The notes: generated by a model not told the origin, from the sequence alone. Shown: positions 22,735 through 36,030, counted from the first letter of the stretch. The stretch: DNA of 64,000 bases from Agapanthus africanus (GCA_030015575.1 JASDDO010000016.1:455776141-455840140); one strand, 5' to 3'. Numbers and translations are program-made.

Positions 22735-23065
22735 TCCACACTCGCGATAAAAAATCAGCGAGCCAAAAATGCATATGAAATAGCCGAAATGATGGGGCAA
22801 CTCGCAATAAAAAGCAGTGAGTAAAAATAAAAAATAGCCGAAATGATGGGGCAACTCGCAATAAAAAGCGGCGAGTAAAAATAAAAAATAGCCGAAATGA
22901 TGGGGCAACTCGCAATAAAAAGCAGCGAGTAAAAAAAAAGCCGAAATGATGGGGCAGCTCGCAATAAAAAGCAGCGAGTAAAAATAAAACAAATAGCCGA
23001 AATGATTGGGCACCGCGAAAAATAGCCGAAATGATTGGGCAATCACAATCTTCGCGATATAAAAG
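22735..23065. repeat. ACTCGC/GCGAGT hairpin array, ~54-bp units (E4)
   Basis: Five to six units ACTCGC-(A-rich 11 nt)-GCGAGT followed by AAAAATAGCCGAAATGATGG. One unit has a G-T wobble (GTGAGT). E6 carries the same family at 41985-42185 with a compensated stem. Confidence 0.85.
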
Positions 23066-23234
23066 CTGAAATGATAGAGCATTGCGGAAATAAAATAATA
23101 ATATAAAAAAATGAATGAAACTTTTGCCCTACAGGTGAGATCATATCGATCCCTGTATACAATCCAGGGGCAAAAACAAAGAAGGAACCATACCTTCCCA
23201 ATAGGCTCCACCAGAAAGCGAAGCCAAATCTCGA

Positions 23235-24267
23235 CGGTTCATAGACAACCTAGCGACAACCTCGACATTTGTCGCAATATTGCAGACACAATGTCAACAA
23301 ACGAAGCAAAAGGAGATCCCTAGCTTCAGGGTCTCGACGTCGATATCGACAACTTAGAGATCACCAACAGCGTTTCTCCTCACTGTCTAAACAAAGCGGA
23401 GTAACGGCAAAAATCCTAGCTCCACCTCAGCATTCGTCTCGTTACAGCAGACGCAATGTCAACAGCAGCGTTCCTTCGCAGTCCAGCAGGATGCAGACGC
23501 AATGTCAACAAGAGACCTCACGGTCAAAACAAAACGAAGCGAAGGCCAAATTCCTAGCTTCAGAGTCTTGACGGTAAGTCATATAAAACCTGAAAGACTA
23601 CCGGAGATCATCCCACATGGAGTGGTCATCACCTCGACGTTCGTCTCGTTACAGCAGACGCAATGTCACAAACAGTGTCCTTCCTCCAACAGGATTCGGA
23701 CATGACAAAGAAAACGAAGCAAATGCCAAATTCCTAGCTTCAGGGTCTTAACGGCAAGTCATATAAAGCCTGAAAGACAATCGAAGATTATCTCACACAA
23801 GCGCGGAATGGTCACCACCTCGACGTTCGTCTCGATACAGCAGACGCAACATCACCAAAAGGAGCCCCGGCAAAATCACTAGTTCCAAACTTCGACGGTT
23901 CACCAACAACCTAGAGAAAACCGCGACATTCGTCTCAATACAGCAGACGCAATGCCAGCAAACGAAGCAAAGGCCAAATTCCTAGCTTCAGGGTCTTAAT
24001 GGCAAGTCATATAAAGCCTGAAAGACAATCGGAGATCATCTCGCATATGCGCGGAGTGGTCACCACCTCGACGTTCGTCTCGTTATAGCAGACGCAATGT
24101 CACTAACAGTGTCCTTCCTCCAACAGGATTCGGACATGACAAAACAAACGAAGCAAAGGCCAAATTCCTAGCTTCAGGGTCTTAATGGCAAGTCATATAA
24201 ATCCTGAAAGACAATCGGAGATCATCTCGCATATGCGCGGAGTAATCACCACCTCGACGTTCGTCTC
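23235..24267. repeat. ~100-215-bp tandem units with an imperfect hairpin (E4)
   Basis: Units contain GACGTTCGTCT, loop CGTTACAGC, then AGACGCAATGTC, which pair imperfectly over about 11 bp, followed by a GTGTCC...GGACATGAC block, CCTAGCTTCAGGGTCTT and CTGAAAGAC. Copies start near 23261, 23429, 23633, 23821, 23921, 24068 and 24256. The last is split by E5 and resumes at 35432-35580. Confidence 0.8.
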
Positions 24268-27200
24268 TGTCACGTCCCGAAAGTACGGAACGTGACTGGC
24301 ACTTAGATTACGAGACGTCTAAAGGCGTACCGTAACCTAAGTCAGCCAAAGCCCAGAAAATCTAAACCAAAATCAAAAGAGAGTGAAGGAAAACCTTTAA
24401 TGAAAACGGTTTTTAAATCAATTAAGTTGCATAGAATCCTCTTTTAAAAACATCAAAAAAATTTCCGAAAATTTCGGCAGAGTCTCCCCTGTATTTTCTA
24501 TCCCCCAAAATGGGTACAACAAGATATATATAACCTGTAATCATAAATGGCATCCCCAAGCGGGAGCTAGCTCTTCGCCCAAGGCGGATCACAACCACAC
24601 GCAATATATAAGTAATATCAAGAAAAAGAGCATAAAAGAAATGCAAAATACCAGAAAGCACACGTCGGCTCAAGTGAGCTCGACCCAAAAGAAACCACAA
24701 ATATACAAATCTCTCAGTCTCATCACTAGGTCGCATATACAATATAAAGTGGTAGATGGAGAATACTAGATACAATGATAGAGCAAAAAGAAACAAAGTG
24801 TGCTCGCAACCCACCTACGGGCGATATCGCGAGTCTGAGCAAAAGGAGCTGATGATAAGATAGCCCGCCGCTACAAGAATGACGGGTCCGACCTGCAAGA
24901 CACTGTGGCACAACGGGGGTGAGTTGCCAGCTCGTGAGTAGAATATAACATCTAGTAAGGCAATCGTAAGAATGCACGCAATGCGTCACAACATGTATGT
25001 CCATATATGGTATAATAACTCTAGTATGCATGCACATGTATGCAATGTCATTATTAAATCTTTAAGTGTTTTAAATGCTAAGGGTACTGCATTCTTAACT
25101 TTAGAAAATGAATATCTATATAATAGCTAAGTACCATCAAGAAATCATCTGAAAACCCGTGTCAAGCATCGACACCAAATATGAAATCATATCTGTCTCA
25201 ATATCTCACTGTATCAATGTCTCAAATATTGGGCTCCGTCAGTCCGGATTGGCCCATATCATCAAATCTCACGACAACGGTCGGTATCCTCCGGATATCC
25301 GCCGCGCCAGACATCACCGGTAGATAGTCTTCCCCTGCCAGGCTCATCGTCTACAACTCGATCTTCTTGCCCCGGGGTACCATACCGGGCCCACCATGTA
25401 CCCGAGACGGTTCATCCACTCCTCGAATCGGGTCTCGAAATCCAACAGAAAACATGAAAACTCATGGTGGACGACACATACATCACGAGAAAACCGCCAC
25501 TTTGTTTTAAAAATGATAAATATAAGACTTTGTTAAATTCTTACGGTTTTCCCCAAAAATCCAGAAATCGCAGCAATACTGAAATTCTCAAGAAAATCAT
25601 AATGTCCACATGTTATATATGATAAATGTCTATGATATCAATGTATACGATGTGAATTTTGACTAGAAATCTATGTAAATATGATGATAATGCGAGGTAT
25701 ATGCATGCTATGCAATTTCATATATCATGTATGAATGCAAGTGGCGATACTAAGTTAAATAGGTTCTATAGTGCACGTGGCATGGCACTTACCAAAGGCA
25801 TGTGTGTCACATGAATAGTGCGCGTGCAGCAGATGCCAATGGTAATGGTGTTCGTGTCCTACGAAGTGTTATCGCATAAGTGTAGATGAATGTCCATGCA
25901 ATCTAATATACTGTTAGCTATAAGGGTATGCAATGTACATAAAGGGATAAGCTAACTAACAATATAAATCTTGCAAGAAGTAGGGTAATCCTAACTAGGG
26001 GGCGCCTCGCTCCATCCAGACGATTCCCCCATAGATGAATACATCTACTCACCTGAATGCCTCGCTAATCCGATCCGACCACCGCCTTGCCTTTACGCGC
26101 CGTGTCCGATGTTTCCCCGACCGATCCTATATTTGCACAACACCAAGCATAAGATTACATATCCTAAAACGATGCAAGTCACAATATACAAATATCGACG
26201 CTCTCGAATTAAACATAACGTGCACTCGGTGCGCGGGAAAACGCACGAAAATCGCTAATCTTTAACTAGAATCGTCATTTCGGGGAAATCGACAAAACTA
26301 AAACCCGACTAGACAAAACCCCGCTTTCGCGCACTCTAATAGTCGTTTATGAAGCTAATTATATCGCTAATATAACGCAATTTGATCACATTCTAATTTT
26401 AATAAAAATCTAGTAAGCAAAAAGCATACCGATTCGATGCAAATATCGCAATTTCATCGATCTAACGAGCGCAACATCGCACAATTCACTACTCTAACCA
26501 ATTAGATAACCAAACCCTAACTTAACTCCAACAACCATGCTTCAAACCCTAATTTGAAATCAAATCCCTCTCTTGATTTTCATGAACAAACAATTACTAC
26601 TAAATTAACACTTCAAAATTCAATTTTAGCACATTTAAACTACAAGTTAACAAACTAGTTTAGAAATTTCACCTTACAAGTTGAACCCTAGTTTGCTCAA
26701 GCCACCAAAGATGCCTCCTTTCTTCAAGTTTTGGACTAAATTGGTTTGAGGAGAGAGTGGATTAGGGTTTTGCTTTGAATTGGAGAAGTAATTTGTGAAT
26801 TTTTAATGGATTTTAACATGAAAAATGAAGCAAAATGAAGTGAGAAGATGAGGGAATTTCTGCAGGGAGCTCGGCCAGCAGCAAGAAGGAAGTGGTAGGG
26901 GTTTTGTGTAGAGTTTTCTAGGTCAAAAAGATCCCTCAAATCTCATTTAATGCATTTCACATCAACTTTTTACAAAAAACCCCATTTTACATCACTTTTT
27001 CCATAAATTTCAAACCCTAAAACTAAAATCTTATAAAGTTATGTTACAATTTATTAACACTCTATTTTAGTTTATAAAGATTCCTAATTATGAAATTTAC
27101 CTAATTAAATTTGTATTTATCACTAATTTAATGTATTTTTAAAAGCTTAAAAATAATAAAAAAATAATTAATTACGAATTTTTTTTTTATTTAACTAGAA

Positions 27201-27362
27201 AATTTTAAGTGACATTTTAGTGACAAAATTATAGTAATATCTTATCTAAATTTTTTATAATTAGGTCTACAATGAAAAATACCTATTTTGACTTTTTACG
27301 GAAAAAGCCGAAAAATTAGCCGATTACCGAAAAACTGCCTAAACGATTTTCGAAGGGTTACA
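24268..27362 (-). repeat. 3' LTR of E5
   Basis: TGTCACGTCCC at 24268 to AGGGTTACA at 27362, 3095 bp. Open frames inside it recur in the other LTR and resemble no known protein. AT-rich in 26300-27350. Confidence 0.95.
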
Positions 27363-27385
27363 ATCTTCCCCCATTTAAGAAAATT
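27363..27385 (-). other. Polypurine tract of E5
   Basis: On the minus strand TTCTTAAATGGGGGAAGAT abuts the 3' LTR. Confidence 0.75.
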
Positions 27386-27404
27386 CGGTCCCCGAATTTA
27401 GAAT

Positions 27405-30332
27405 TTAACTACGCGTACCTTCAAAAAGATGGGGATAATTCTTCTTCATCTCGACCTCGGTCTCCCAGGTGACCTCCTCGCTGTTCGGGCCACGCCAAAG
27501 GACTTTGACGGACGGTATAACCTTCGACCTCAATTTCTTCACCTGCCGATCCAAAATGACCACCGGCTGCTCGGTGAAAGAAAGATCACGCTCTAGCTGG
27601 ATCGTCTGGTGCTGAATCGCCTGGGAAGGATCATGAAGGTACTTGCGGAGCATCGAGACATGGAATACGGGGTGAACATCGGGGAAGCTGGGCGGAAGAG
27701 CTAACCGATAAGCGACTGGACCAACACGCTCTAGGATCTCGAAAGGACCAACATATCTAGGACTCAGCTTCCCTTTCCGCCCAAATCTCATCACACCTTT
27801 CATCGGAGAGACCTTCAGGAAAACATGATCGCCAACAGCGAACTCGAGTCGGCGACGGCGCCTGTCAGCATATGATTTCTGCCTGCTCTGTGCCGCTCTC
27901 ATCCTGTCCCGAATCAGCTGTATCTTCTCGGTCGTCTCCTGTACAATCTGTGGCCCCAAAACACTGCTTTCCCTGAGCTCTGTCCAACATACAGGCGATC
28001 GACATCTCCTCCCATATAAAGCCTCGAAAGGTGCCATCTGAATCGTCTCCTGGAAGCTATTATTGTAGGAAAACTCGATCAAAGGCAAATGACGATCCCA
28101 GCTACCACCGAAATCTAAAACACAAGCTCTGAGCATGTCCTCAAGAGTCTGAATCGTACGCTCCGACTGACCGTCAGTCTGCGGATGGAAGGCTGTGCTA
28201 AAACTCAATCGGGTGCCCAATGCTTCCTGAAGTTTCTGCCACAATCTGCTGGTAAACTGGGTGCCCCGGTCGGACACGATGCAAGTCGGAACGCCATGCA
28301 GTCGCACCATCTCATCAATATAAACCTGGGCGTACTGAGAAAATCCAAAAGTGGTCTTCACTGGCAGGAAGTGAGCCGCTTTCGTCAGTCGATCCACAAT
28401 CACCCAAATAGAGTCATACCTTCGACTGGTCCTGGGCAGACCCACAATGAAGTCCATGGATACCTGCTCCCACTTCCACTCAGGGATGGGCAAAGGCTGT
28501 AACTCGCCGGCTGGCCTCTGGTGCTCGGCCTTGACTTGCTGACAAGTCAGGCATCTGGACACAAAGTCTGTAACATCATTCTTCATCCCGTCCCACCAGT
28601 AAATCTCTCTCAAATCACGGTACATCTTGGTGGAACCTGGGTGAACACTGTATACCGATCTATGTACCTCCTCGAGAATATCACGCCTCAGTCCCTCTGA
28701 ATCTGGCATGCACAGTCGAGTCCCAAATCGAAGTATCCTCTGATCATCAATCACGAACTCAGAAACTCTGCCCTGCCGAATCTGCTCAATAATCTCCAAA
28801 ATAGGGACATCGCCGGACTGTGCCTCACGGATACGGTCAAGTAACTGTGGGCGTGCTCTGAAATGGGCCAGCTGTCCCCCTGTAGGAGTAAACTCGAACT
28901 GCACTCTGTTGTCACATAACACCTGCCAATCCGCCGTCGACTGCATCTGCACTGCGCTCAAACAAGATAAGCTACCTCCGGGCCTCCTACTCAAAGCATC
29001 TGCCACCACATTCGCCTTTCCCGGATGGTATAGAATCTCACAGTCATAATCCTTCACCAACTCCATCCAACGGCGCTGTCTCAGGTTCAGATCTCGCTGC
29101 TGGAAGATATACTTCAAACTCTTGTGGTCAGTGAATATCTGGCACGACTCACCGTATAGGTAATGTCTCCAGATCTTAAGTGCAAATATCACTGCAGCCA
29201 TCTCTAAATCATGGGTAGGGTAGTTCTGCTCGTGTTTCCTCAGCTGCCGAGAAGCATACGCGATAACTCTGTCGTGCTGCATCAATACACAGCCCAGCCC
29301 CACTCGAGAAGCATCACAATATACTACGAACCCGCCTGATCCTGAAGGCAATGCTAACACTGGTGCAGTAGTCAGACGAGTCTTCAATTGCTGGAAACTA
29401 TCCTCACATGCCTGGGTCCAATCAAAAGGAACCCCCTTCCGGATCAATCCGGTCAACGGTGCAGCAATGCGGGAGAAATCCTGGACAAAACGTCGATAGT
29501 AGCCGGCCAGACCTAGAAAACTGCGAACCTCTGTAACTGATACTGGTCTAGGCCAACGCTGAACTGCCTCGACCTTCTTCGGGTCCACACAAATACCGTC
29601 TCTCGTCACCACATGACCCAAGAAGTCGACACTGTCTAACCAGAATGCGCACTTGGAAAATTTGGCGAACAGCTGATGCTCCCTCAAAGTCTGCAATGTG
29701 ATACGTAGGTGCTGCTCATGCTCCTCCCGGCTCCGAGAATAAACCAAGATGTCGTCAATGAACACAATAATGAACTGATCGAGATACGGCCTGAATACAC
29801 GGTTCATCAAATCCATAAATACTGTTGGGGCATTGGTGAGCCCGAACGACATCACCAAGAACTCATAATGACCATATCGAGTACGGAAAGCGGTCTTCGG
29901 AATATCCTCCTTCCGAACCCGCAACTGGTGATAACCTGACCGTAAATCAACCTTCGAGAAGAACCCTGCACCCTGGAGCTGATCGAATAAGTCATCAATG
30001 CGGGGTAGGGGATACCTGTTCCGCACAGTAACCCGGTTCAGCTGATGATAATCAATGCATAAACGCATACTTCCGTCCTTCTTCTTAACAAACAGGACGG
30101 GAGCACCCCAAGGTGACACACTCGGTCGGATAAGCCCTTTGTCCAGCAAGTCCTGTAACTGATCCTTTAGCTCTCTCAGCTCCGCCAGGGCCATCCGATA
30201 AGGCGGTATAGAGATAGGCCCCGTGCCGGGGATCAAGTCAATACAGAACTCAATCTCGCGCTCTAGTGGCAGACCAGGCAGCTCGTCAGGGAATACATCA
30301 GGAAACTCTCTCACAACAGGGACCTGGTCCAA
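27405..30332 (-). CDS. Pol polyprotein of E5: RT, RNase H, integrase, chromodomain
   Basis: A 975-codon open frame. RT has [18 protein letters not shown] (83-99) and the catalytic FIDDIL (191-196). RNase H has VVYCDAS with D337, DLEMAAV with E375 and FTDHKSL with D400. The integrase zinc site is H555, H562, C592, C595, and the catalytic triad is D625 (SMDFIVG), D686 (SDRGTQF) and E722 (GQSERT). The tail from about residue 915 ([17 protein letters not shown] ... VTWETE) is a chromodomain-like module of the Tekay group, thought to steer integration to heterochromatin. The first ATG is only a convenience: the same frame continues upstream into protease except for TAG 30378-30380, so the native protein is a Gag-Pol fusion. 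No catalytic residue appears lost. Confidence 0.93.
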   Translation of the reverse strand: MDQVPVVREFPDVFPDELPGLPLEREIEFCIDLIPGTGPISIPPYRMALAELRELKDQLQDLLDKGLIRPSVSPWGAPVLFVKKKDGSMRLCIDYHQLNRVTVRNRYPLPRIDDLFDQLQGAGFFSKVDLRSGYHQLRVRKEDIPKTAFRTRYGHYEFLVMSFGLTNAPTVFMDLMNRVFRPYLDQFIIVFIDDILVYSRSREEHEQHLRITLQTLREHQLFAKFSKCAFWLDSVDFLGHVVTRDGICVDPKKVEAVQRWPRPVSVTEVRSFLGLAGYYRRFVQDFSRIAAPLTGLIRKGVPFDWTQACEDSFQQLKTRLTTAPVLALPSGSGGFVVYCDASRVGLGCVLMQHDRVIAYASRQLRKHEQNYPTHDLEMAAVIFALKIWRHYLYGESCQIFTDHKSLKYIFQQRDLNLRQRRWMELVKDYDCEILYHPGKANVVADALSRRPGGSLSCLSAVQMQSTADWQVLCDNRVQFEFTPTGGQLAHFRARPQLLDRIREAQSGDVPILEIIEQIRQGRVSEFVIDDQRILRFGTRLCMPDSEGLRRDILEEVHRSVYSVHPGSTKMYRDLREIYWWDGMKNDVTDFVSRCLTCQQVKAEHQRPAGELQPLPIPEWKWEQVSMDFIVGLPRTSRRYDSIWVIVDRLTKAAHFLPVKTTFGFSQYAQVYIDEMVRLHGVPTCIVSDRGTQFTSRLWQKLQEALGTRLSFSTAFHPQTDGQSERTIQTLEDMLRACVLDFGGSWDRHLPLIEFSYNNSFQETIQMAPFEALYGRRCRSPVCWTELRESSVLGPQIVQETTEKIQLIRDRMRAAQSRQKSYADRRRRRLEFAVGDHVFLKVSPMKGVMRFGRKGKLSPRYVGPFEILERVGPVAYRLALPPSFPDVHPVFHVSMLRKYLHDPSQAIQHQTIQLERDLSFTEQPVVILDRQVKKLRSKVIPSVKVLWRGPNSEEVTWETEVEMKKNYPHLFEGTRS

Positions 30333-30377
30333 CGGAACCTCTGTGGAGCTAGTATCACAAACATAGGCTAAGAATCC

Positions 30378-31121
30378 CTAACACCCTTTCCTTAAGAGCT
30401 GACCAGCGCGAAGAGAAGAAATCAAGCTGGGAAGGGTAGCGCTACGATCTCCCTGAATAACAAGAACCGGCTCACCAGGAAAACTGAATCTGACTGCTTT
30501 CTCACGGCAGTCTACGGATGCATAACAGGTGGCTAGCCAGTCCATACCAAGAAGAACTTCAAAGTCTAACATATCGAGGAGAATCAAATCAACTGAAGAA
30601 TCTCTCTCCCCGATATGAACGGAACACGATCGGTACACAAAACGGGCAACAAAAGACTCGCCTACCGGTGTAATAACGACAAGCGGCTGATCTAACGGAG
30701 AAGACTCTCGGCCCAACCTCGGTGCAAAGTACGTGGATACATAGGAATGTGTGGAGCCTGGATCAAATAATACCCGTGCATCAAAGGAACATACTGGCAG
30801 AGTACCTGTCACGACGGCATTGGATGCCTGTGCATCCTGAGGAGTCAGCGCGAACACTCGGGCCTGTCCGCCACTAATAGCTGGCTGTCCTCTGCCTCTA
30901 CCTCGGCCTCGGCCTCTGTCGCCTCGTCCTCTCGGAACCGGACCGCCACGCCCACGACCTCTAGAAGCATCTGGCTGGCGTGGAGCAACATCAGGAGTAG
31001 GAAGTATAGCTCTCTGAGGAGGTGGTGATGGTGGTAAGGTCACATGCGGGACTGTCGTCGCGCCCTGACGTCCCATGGTACAGTCTCTGATACGGTGGTA
31101 CTGACTCCCACACCGAAAACA
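30378..31121 (-). pseudogene. Gag C-terminal knuckle and protease of E5
   Basis: This frame includes a zinc knuckle CFRCGSQYHRIRDC (31080-31121) and then, from an internal ATG at 31076, an Arg/Gly-rich linker (RGRGRGG and similar, residues about 38-70) and the protease with LFDPGSTHSYVS near residue 108 and LLGMDWLA near 175. The active-site triplet is DPG, where DSG or DTG is usual; DPG variants are seen in some plant gypsy elements. The frame closes at TAG 30378-30380 after RKGC and continues open into pol, so one stop separates protease from RT. The knuckle is out of frame with the main Gag ORF. Confidence 0.8.
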
Positions 31122-32146
31122 TCCTGGAGACGACTGCTGGGTCTGTGGATATGAACAAATAACTGACCTCGTCTCAATCCTCTGCCTCCACCATCTCCCG
31201 GAAATAATCTATCACGGTGTCTACCCATCTGCCGCTGAGCTGGCGTATCAGTACGGATCCTCTTCGGCCCAGAAACGACCGGAGTCTCAGAAATACGCTC
31301 CTCCAAAAGTAAGGCTGCATCCATCGCGGCTGCGTATGTATCAAAGTGCTGGGTGCCGATGGCAAGGAATAGCTGTGTATCAAGCCCTCGCACAAACCTC
31401 TTTATTCTCTTCTCTTCTGTGTCTACTAGGTACGGAGCATATCGAGACAACTGGGTAAACTGTATATCATACTCCGACACCGTCATCCCAGGAGTCTTGC
31501 GCAGAGACTCGAAACTACGGGCTCGAGCATCTCGAACACTCTCCGGAAGAAAACGGGAAAGAAATGCAGATGTAAACTCATCCCAGGTCATAGAAGGCAG
31601 ACCTGCAGCTCGGCCTCTCTCTACTGAATCGTACCATGTCTGGGCAAGAGCCTCCAGACGAAAACTCGCAAACTCCACCAATCTATCATCAGAACACCTC
31701 AACGAACGGCAAATCCGACCCATCCTATCAAGAAATGCCTGTGGGTCCTCTGTCGCATCTGTACCGGTAAAAGCTGGAGGTCTCAATCTCATGAACTCCT
31801 GTAGTGAAACAGGGATAGTCTCTGTAATAGCAGCAGGAGTGACCATCTGTGCAGCAGGTACGATCGTGGTCTGTGCGGTGGAAGGAACGTCCTCGGATCT
31901 CTGTGCCCGGCTGGACTCAACTAAAGATCCCATCATCTGTCGCAACTCTTGCATACCGGCCTCTAATCTGGCAATACGGTCTGGATAAGGCGGATCAGTA
32001 TGACCCTGAGGGGTAGGCGTATCATCCCGCTCGATCCTTGCCTCAGACGGGCCCGCCCGAATCTCATCCCTAGCGGCTGCCCGCTGAGCTCTCGTAGTCT
32101 TTGGCGGCATCGAAGCTGGAATAAGAAACAGGACTGATAAGATCAT
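31040..32146 (-). pseudogene. Gag of E5, frameshifted before its zinc knuckle
   Basis: A 368-codon frame; a likely start is the MPPKTTRAQRAAARDEI Met twelve codons in. It has a basic, coiled N-terminus, LARLEAGMQELRQMMGSL-like heptads near residue 60, and a Gag core at about 120-260 (FTGTDATEDPQAFLD, WDEFTSAFLSRFLPESVRDA, FTQLSRYAPYLV). After about residue 320 the frame drifts into unrelated sequence, while the zinc knuckle appears in another frame at 31080-31121. A small indel between about 31120 and 31200 is the simplest explanation. Gag would form the particle; as written the protein lacks its nucleic-acid knuckle. Confidence 0.8.
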
Positions 32147-32320
32147 TGCAATTGAATCAAGGAATCAAGAAAGGAAATACAAGCAATTATGTCCTAAGGT
32201 CACTTAGGCGGAGTACCGTATCGTAAGTATACCGCGGATCATACCCACGCTACGCCACTCTGCTTAAGTCACCTACTCCATCTACCAAGGTCGTCCTACA
32301 CTCAGAAAGGTAAAACCTAT

Positions 32321-32332
32321 GCTCTGATACCA
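32321..32332 (-). other. Primer-binding site of E5
   Basis: Minus strand TGGTATCAGAGC, initiator-Met tRNA type, four bases from the LTR edge at 32337. Confidence 0.9.
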
Positions 32333-32336
32333 ACTT

Positions 32337-35300
32337 TGTCATGCCCCGAAAGTACGGAACGTGACTGGCACTTAGATTACGAGACGTCTAAAGGCGTACC
32401 GTAACCTAAGTCAGCCAAAGCCCAGAAAGTCTAAACCAAAATCAAAAGAGAGTGAAGGAAAACCTTTAATGAAAACGGTTTTTAAATCAATTAAGTTGCA
32501 TAGAATCCCCTTTTAAAAACATCAAAAAAATTTCCGAAAATTTCGGCAGAGTCTCCCCTGTATTTTCTATCCCCCAAAATGGGTACAACAAGATATATAT
32601 ATAACCTGTAATCATAAATGGCATCCCCAAGCGGGAGCTAACTCTTCGCCCAAGGCGGATCACAACCACACGCAATATATAAGTAATATCAAGAAAAAGA
32701 GCATAAAAGAAATGCAAAATACCAGAAAGCACACGTCGGCTCAAGTGAGCTCGACCCAAAAGAAACCACAAATATACAAATCTCTCAGTCTCATCACTAG
32801 GTCGCATATACAATATAAAGTGGTAGATGGAGAATACTAGATACAATGATAGAGCAGAAAGAAACAAAGTGTGCTCGCAACCCACCTACGGGCGATATCG
32901 CGAGTCTGAGCAAAAGGAGCTGATGATAAGATAGCCCGCCGCTACAAGAATGACGGGTCCGACCTGCAAGACACTGTGGCACAACGGGGGTGAGTTGCCA
33001 GCTCGTGAGTAGAATATAACATCTAGTAAGGCAATCGTAAGAATGCACGCAATGCGTCACAACATGTATGTCCATATATGGTATAATATCTCTAGTATGC
33101 ATGCACATGTATGCAATGTCATTACTAAATCTTTAAGTGTTTTAAATGCTAAGGGTACTGCATTCTTAACTTTAGAAAATGAATATCTATATAATAGCTA
33201 AGTACCATCAAGAAATCATCTGAAAACCCGTGTCAAGCATCGACACCAAATATGAAATCATATCTGTCTCAATATCTCACTGTATCAATGTCTCAAATAT
33301 TAGGCTCCGTCAGTCCGGATCGGCCCATATCATCAAATCTCACGACAACGGTCGGTATCCTTCGGATATCCGCCGCGCCAGACATCACCGGTAGGTAGTC
33401 TTCCCCTGCCAGGCTCATCGTCTACAACTCGATCTTCTTGCCCTGGGGTACCATACCGGGCCCACCATGTACCCGAGACGGTTCATCCACTCCTCGAATC
33501 GGGTCTCGAAATCCAACAGAAAACATGAAAACTCATGGTGGACGACACATACATCACGAGAAAACCGCCACTTTGTTTTAAAAATGATAAATATAAGCTT
33601 TTGTTAAATTCTTGCGGTTTTCCCCAAAAATCCAGAAATCGCAGCAATACTGAAATCCTCAAGAAAATCATAATGTCCACATGTTATATATGATAAATGT
33701 CTATGATATCAATGTATACGATGTGAATTTTGGCTAGAAATCTATGTAAATATGATGATAATGCGAGGTATATGCATGCTATGCAATTTCATATATCATG
33801 TATGAATGCAAGTGGCGATACTAAGTTAAATAGGTTCTATAGTGCACGTGGCATGGCACTTACCAAAGGCGTGTGTGTCACATGAATAGTGCGCATGCAG
33901 CAGATGCCAATGGTAATGGTGTTCGTGTCCTACGAAGTGTTATCGCATAAGTGTAGATGAATGTCCATGCAATCTAATATACGGTTAGCTATAAGGGTAT
34001 GCAATGTACATAAAGGGATAAGCTAACTAACAATATAAATCTTGCAAGAAGTAGGGTAATCCTAACTAGGGGGCGCCTCGCGCCATCCAGATGATTCCTC
34101 CATAGATGAATACATCTACTCACCTGAATGCCTCGCTAATCCGATCCGACCACTGCCTTGCCTTTACGCGCCGTGTCCGATGTTTCCCCGACCGATCCTA
34201 TATTTGCACAACACCAAGCATAAGATTACATATCCTAAAACGATGCAAGTCACAATATACAAATATCGACGCTCTCGAATTAAACATAACGTGCACTCGG
34301 TGCGCGGGAAAACGCACGAAAATCGCTAATCTTTAACTAGAATCGTCATTTCGGGGAAATCGACAAAACTAAAACCCGACTAGACAAAACCCCGCTTTCG
34401 CGCACTCTAATAGTCGTTTATGAAGCTAATTATATCGCTAATATAACGCAATTTGATCACATTCTAATTTTAATAAAAATCTAGTAAGCAAAAAGCATAC
34501 CGATTCGATGCAAATATCGCAATTTCATCGATCTAGCGAGCGCAACATCGCACAATTCACTACTCTAACCAATTAGATAACCAAACCCTAACTTAACTCC
34601 AACAACCATGCTTCAAACCCTAATTTGAAATCAAATCCCTCTCTTGATTTTCATGAACAAACAATTACTACTAAATTAACACTTCAAAATTCAATTTTAG
34701 CACATTTAAACTACAAGTTAACAAACTAGTTTAGAAATTTCACCTTACAAGTTGAACCCTAGTTTGCTCAAGCCACCAAAGATGCCTCCTTTCTTCAAGT
34801 TTTGGACTAAATTGGTTTGAGGAGAGAGTGGATTAGGGTTTTGCTTTGAATTGGAGAAGTAATTTGTGAATTTTTAATGGATTTTAACATGAAAAATGAA
34901 GCAAAATGAAGTGAGAAGATGAGGGAATTTCTGCAGGGAGCTCGGCCAGCAGCAAGAAGGAAGTGGTAGGGGTTTTGTGTAGAGTTTTCTAGGTCAAAAA
35001 GATCCCTCAAATCTCATTTAATGCATTTCACATCAACTTTTTACAAAAAACCCCATTTTACATCACTTTTTCCATAAATTTCAAACCCTAAAACTAAAAT
35101 CTTATAAAGTTATGTTACAATTTATTAACACTCTATTTTAGTTTATAAAGATTCCTAATTATGAAATTTACCTAATTAAATTTGTATTTATCACTAATTT
35201 AATGTATTTTTAAAAGCTTAAAAATAATAAAAAAATAATTAATTACGATTTTTTTTTATTTAACTAGAAAATTTTAAGTGACATTTTAGTGACAAAATTA

Positions 35301-35431
35301 TAGTAATATCTTATATAATTTTTGTATAATTAGGTCTACAATGAAAAATACCTATTTTGACTTTTTACGGAAAAAGCCGAAAAATTAGCCGATTACCGAA
35401 AAACTGCCTAAACGATTTTCGAAGGGTTACA
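32337..35431 (-). repeat. 5' LTR of E5
   Basis: TGTCATGCCCC at 32337 to AGGGTTACA at 35431, 3095 bp, near-identical to 24268-27362, with compensating small indels in AT-repeats and poly-T. Confidence 0.95.
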
Positions 35432-36030
35432 GTCTCGATACAACAGACGCAATGCCAGCAAACGAAGCAAATGCTAAATTCCTAGCTTCAGGGTCTTAAC
35501 GGCAAGTCATATAAAACCTGAAAGACTATTGAAGATCATCCCATACCAGCGCGGAGTGGTTATGACTCATCGGGGCTCTCCAAAATGAGCCTAACCTTAA
35601 GTAAAAAGCGGCATGGCAAAATTCCTAACGCTTGCTCTTCCGACGGTCAAATTGCCTAAGAAGATTGCTTGAAGACGTCTTGTCCAGCCCCCGAAGGGAT
35701 CAGAGACACGGCAGTCGCAGGGCTACTCGAACAGCACAATTGCCTATCGAGGGATACATCGGCCAATGCGACAGTACGACGGGCAAAACCCTAGTACCAC
35801 AGACCCTAACGGACCTCTGTCGTAAAGAGCAGAGGTTAACTGTGACGTTAGGATATGCTTGCGAGAACTTCTCGATTCGTCTCGACTCGTGAGATAAAGC
35901 CTTAGGCAGTAGGGATTAAAAAACCTGTTTCCTAAGCACTGGGGCCTTGCAAGTCGATCCAAAACGGTCTCTTGCATACTATCCACGGGTCACACTCTCC
36001 AAAGCCAAATCTTGACAAGGAGAGAAACAA
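35432..36030. repeat. E4 repeat region resumed after E5
   Basis: Opens with the second TSD copy GTCTC and completes the split ~200-bp unit to about 35580. The remainder to 36030 is non-coding sequence of the E4 3' region with no clear repeat. Confidence 0.7.

Larger units (their letters stand above)
24268..35431 (-). mobile_element. E5: complete Tekay-like chromovirus element
   Basis: An 11,164-bp minus-strand element with LTRs of equal length (3095 bp each), primer site, gag, protease, a full 975-codon pol ending in a chromodomain, and polypurine tract. TSD GTCTC is at 24263-24267 and 35432-35436. The LTRs differ at roughly 30 positions by eye (about 1%), so it is young. Lesions: a frame change in gag near 31120-31200 and a TAG at 30378-30380 between protease and RT. 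Pol itself is open, so its enzymes could have been active recently. Confidence 0.95.

Noticed and set aside
24726-25037. Cys/His-containing ORF conserved in both E5 LTRs
   Set aside because: Conservation only reflects the recent origin of the LTR pair; no domain recognised.
31353-31988. 211-codon plus-strand ORF
   Set aside because: It is the antisense shadow of the E5 gag frame.
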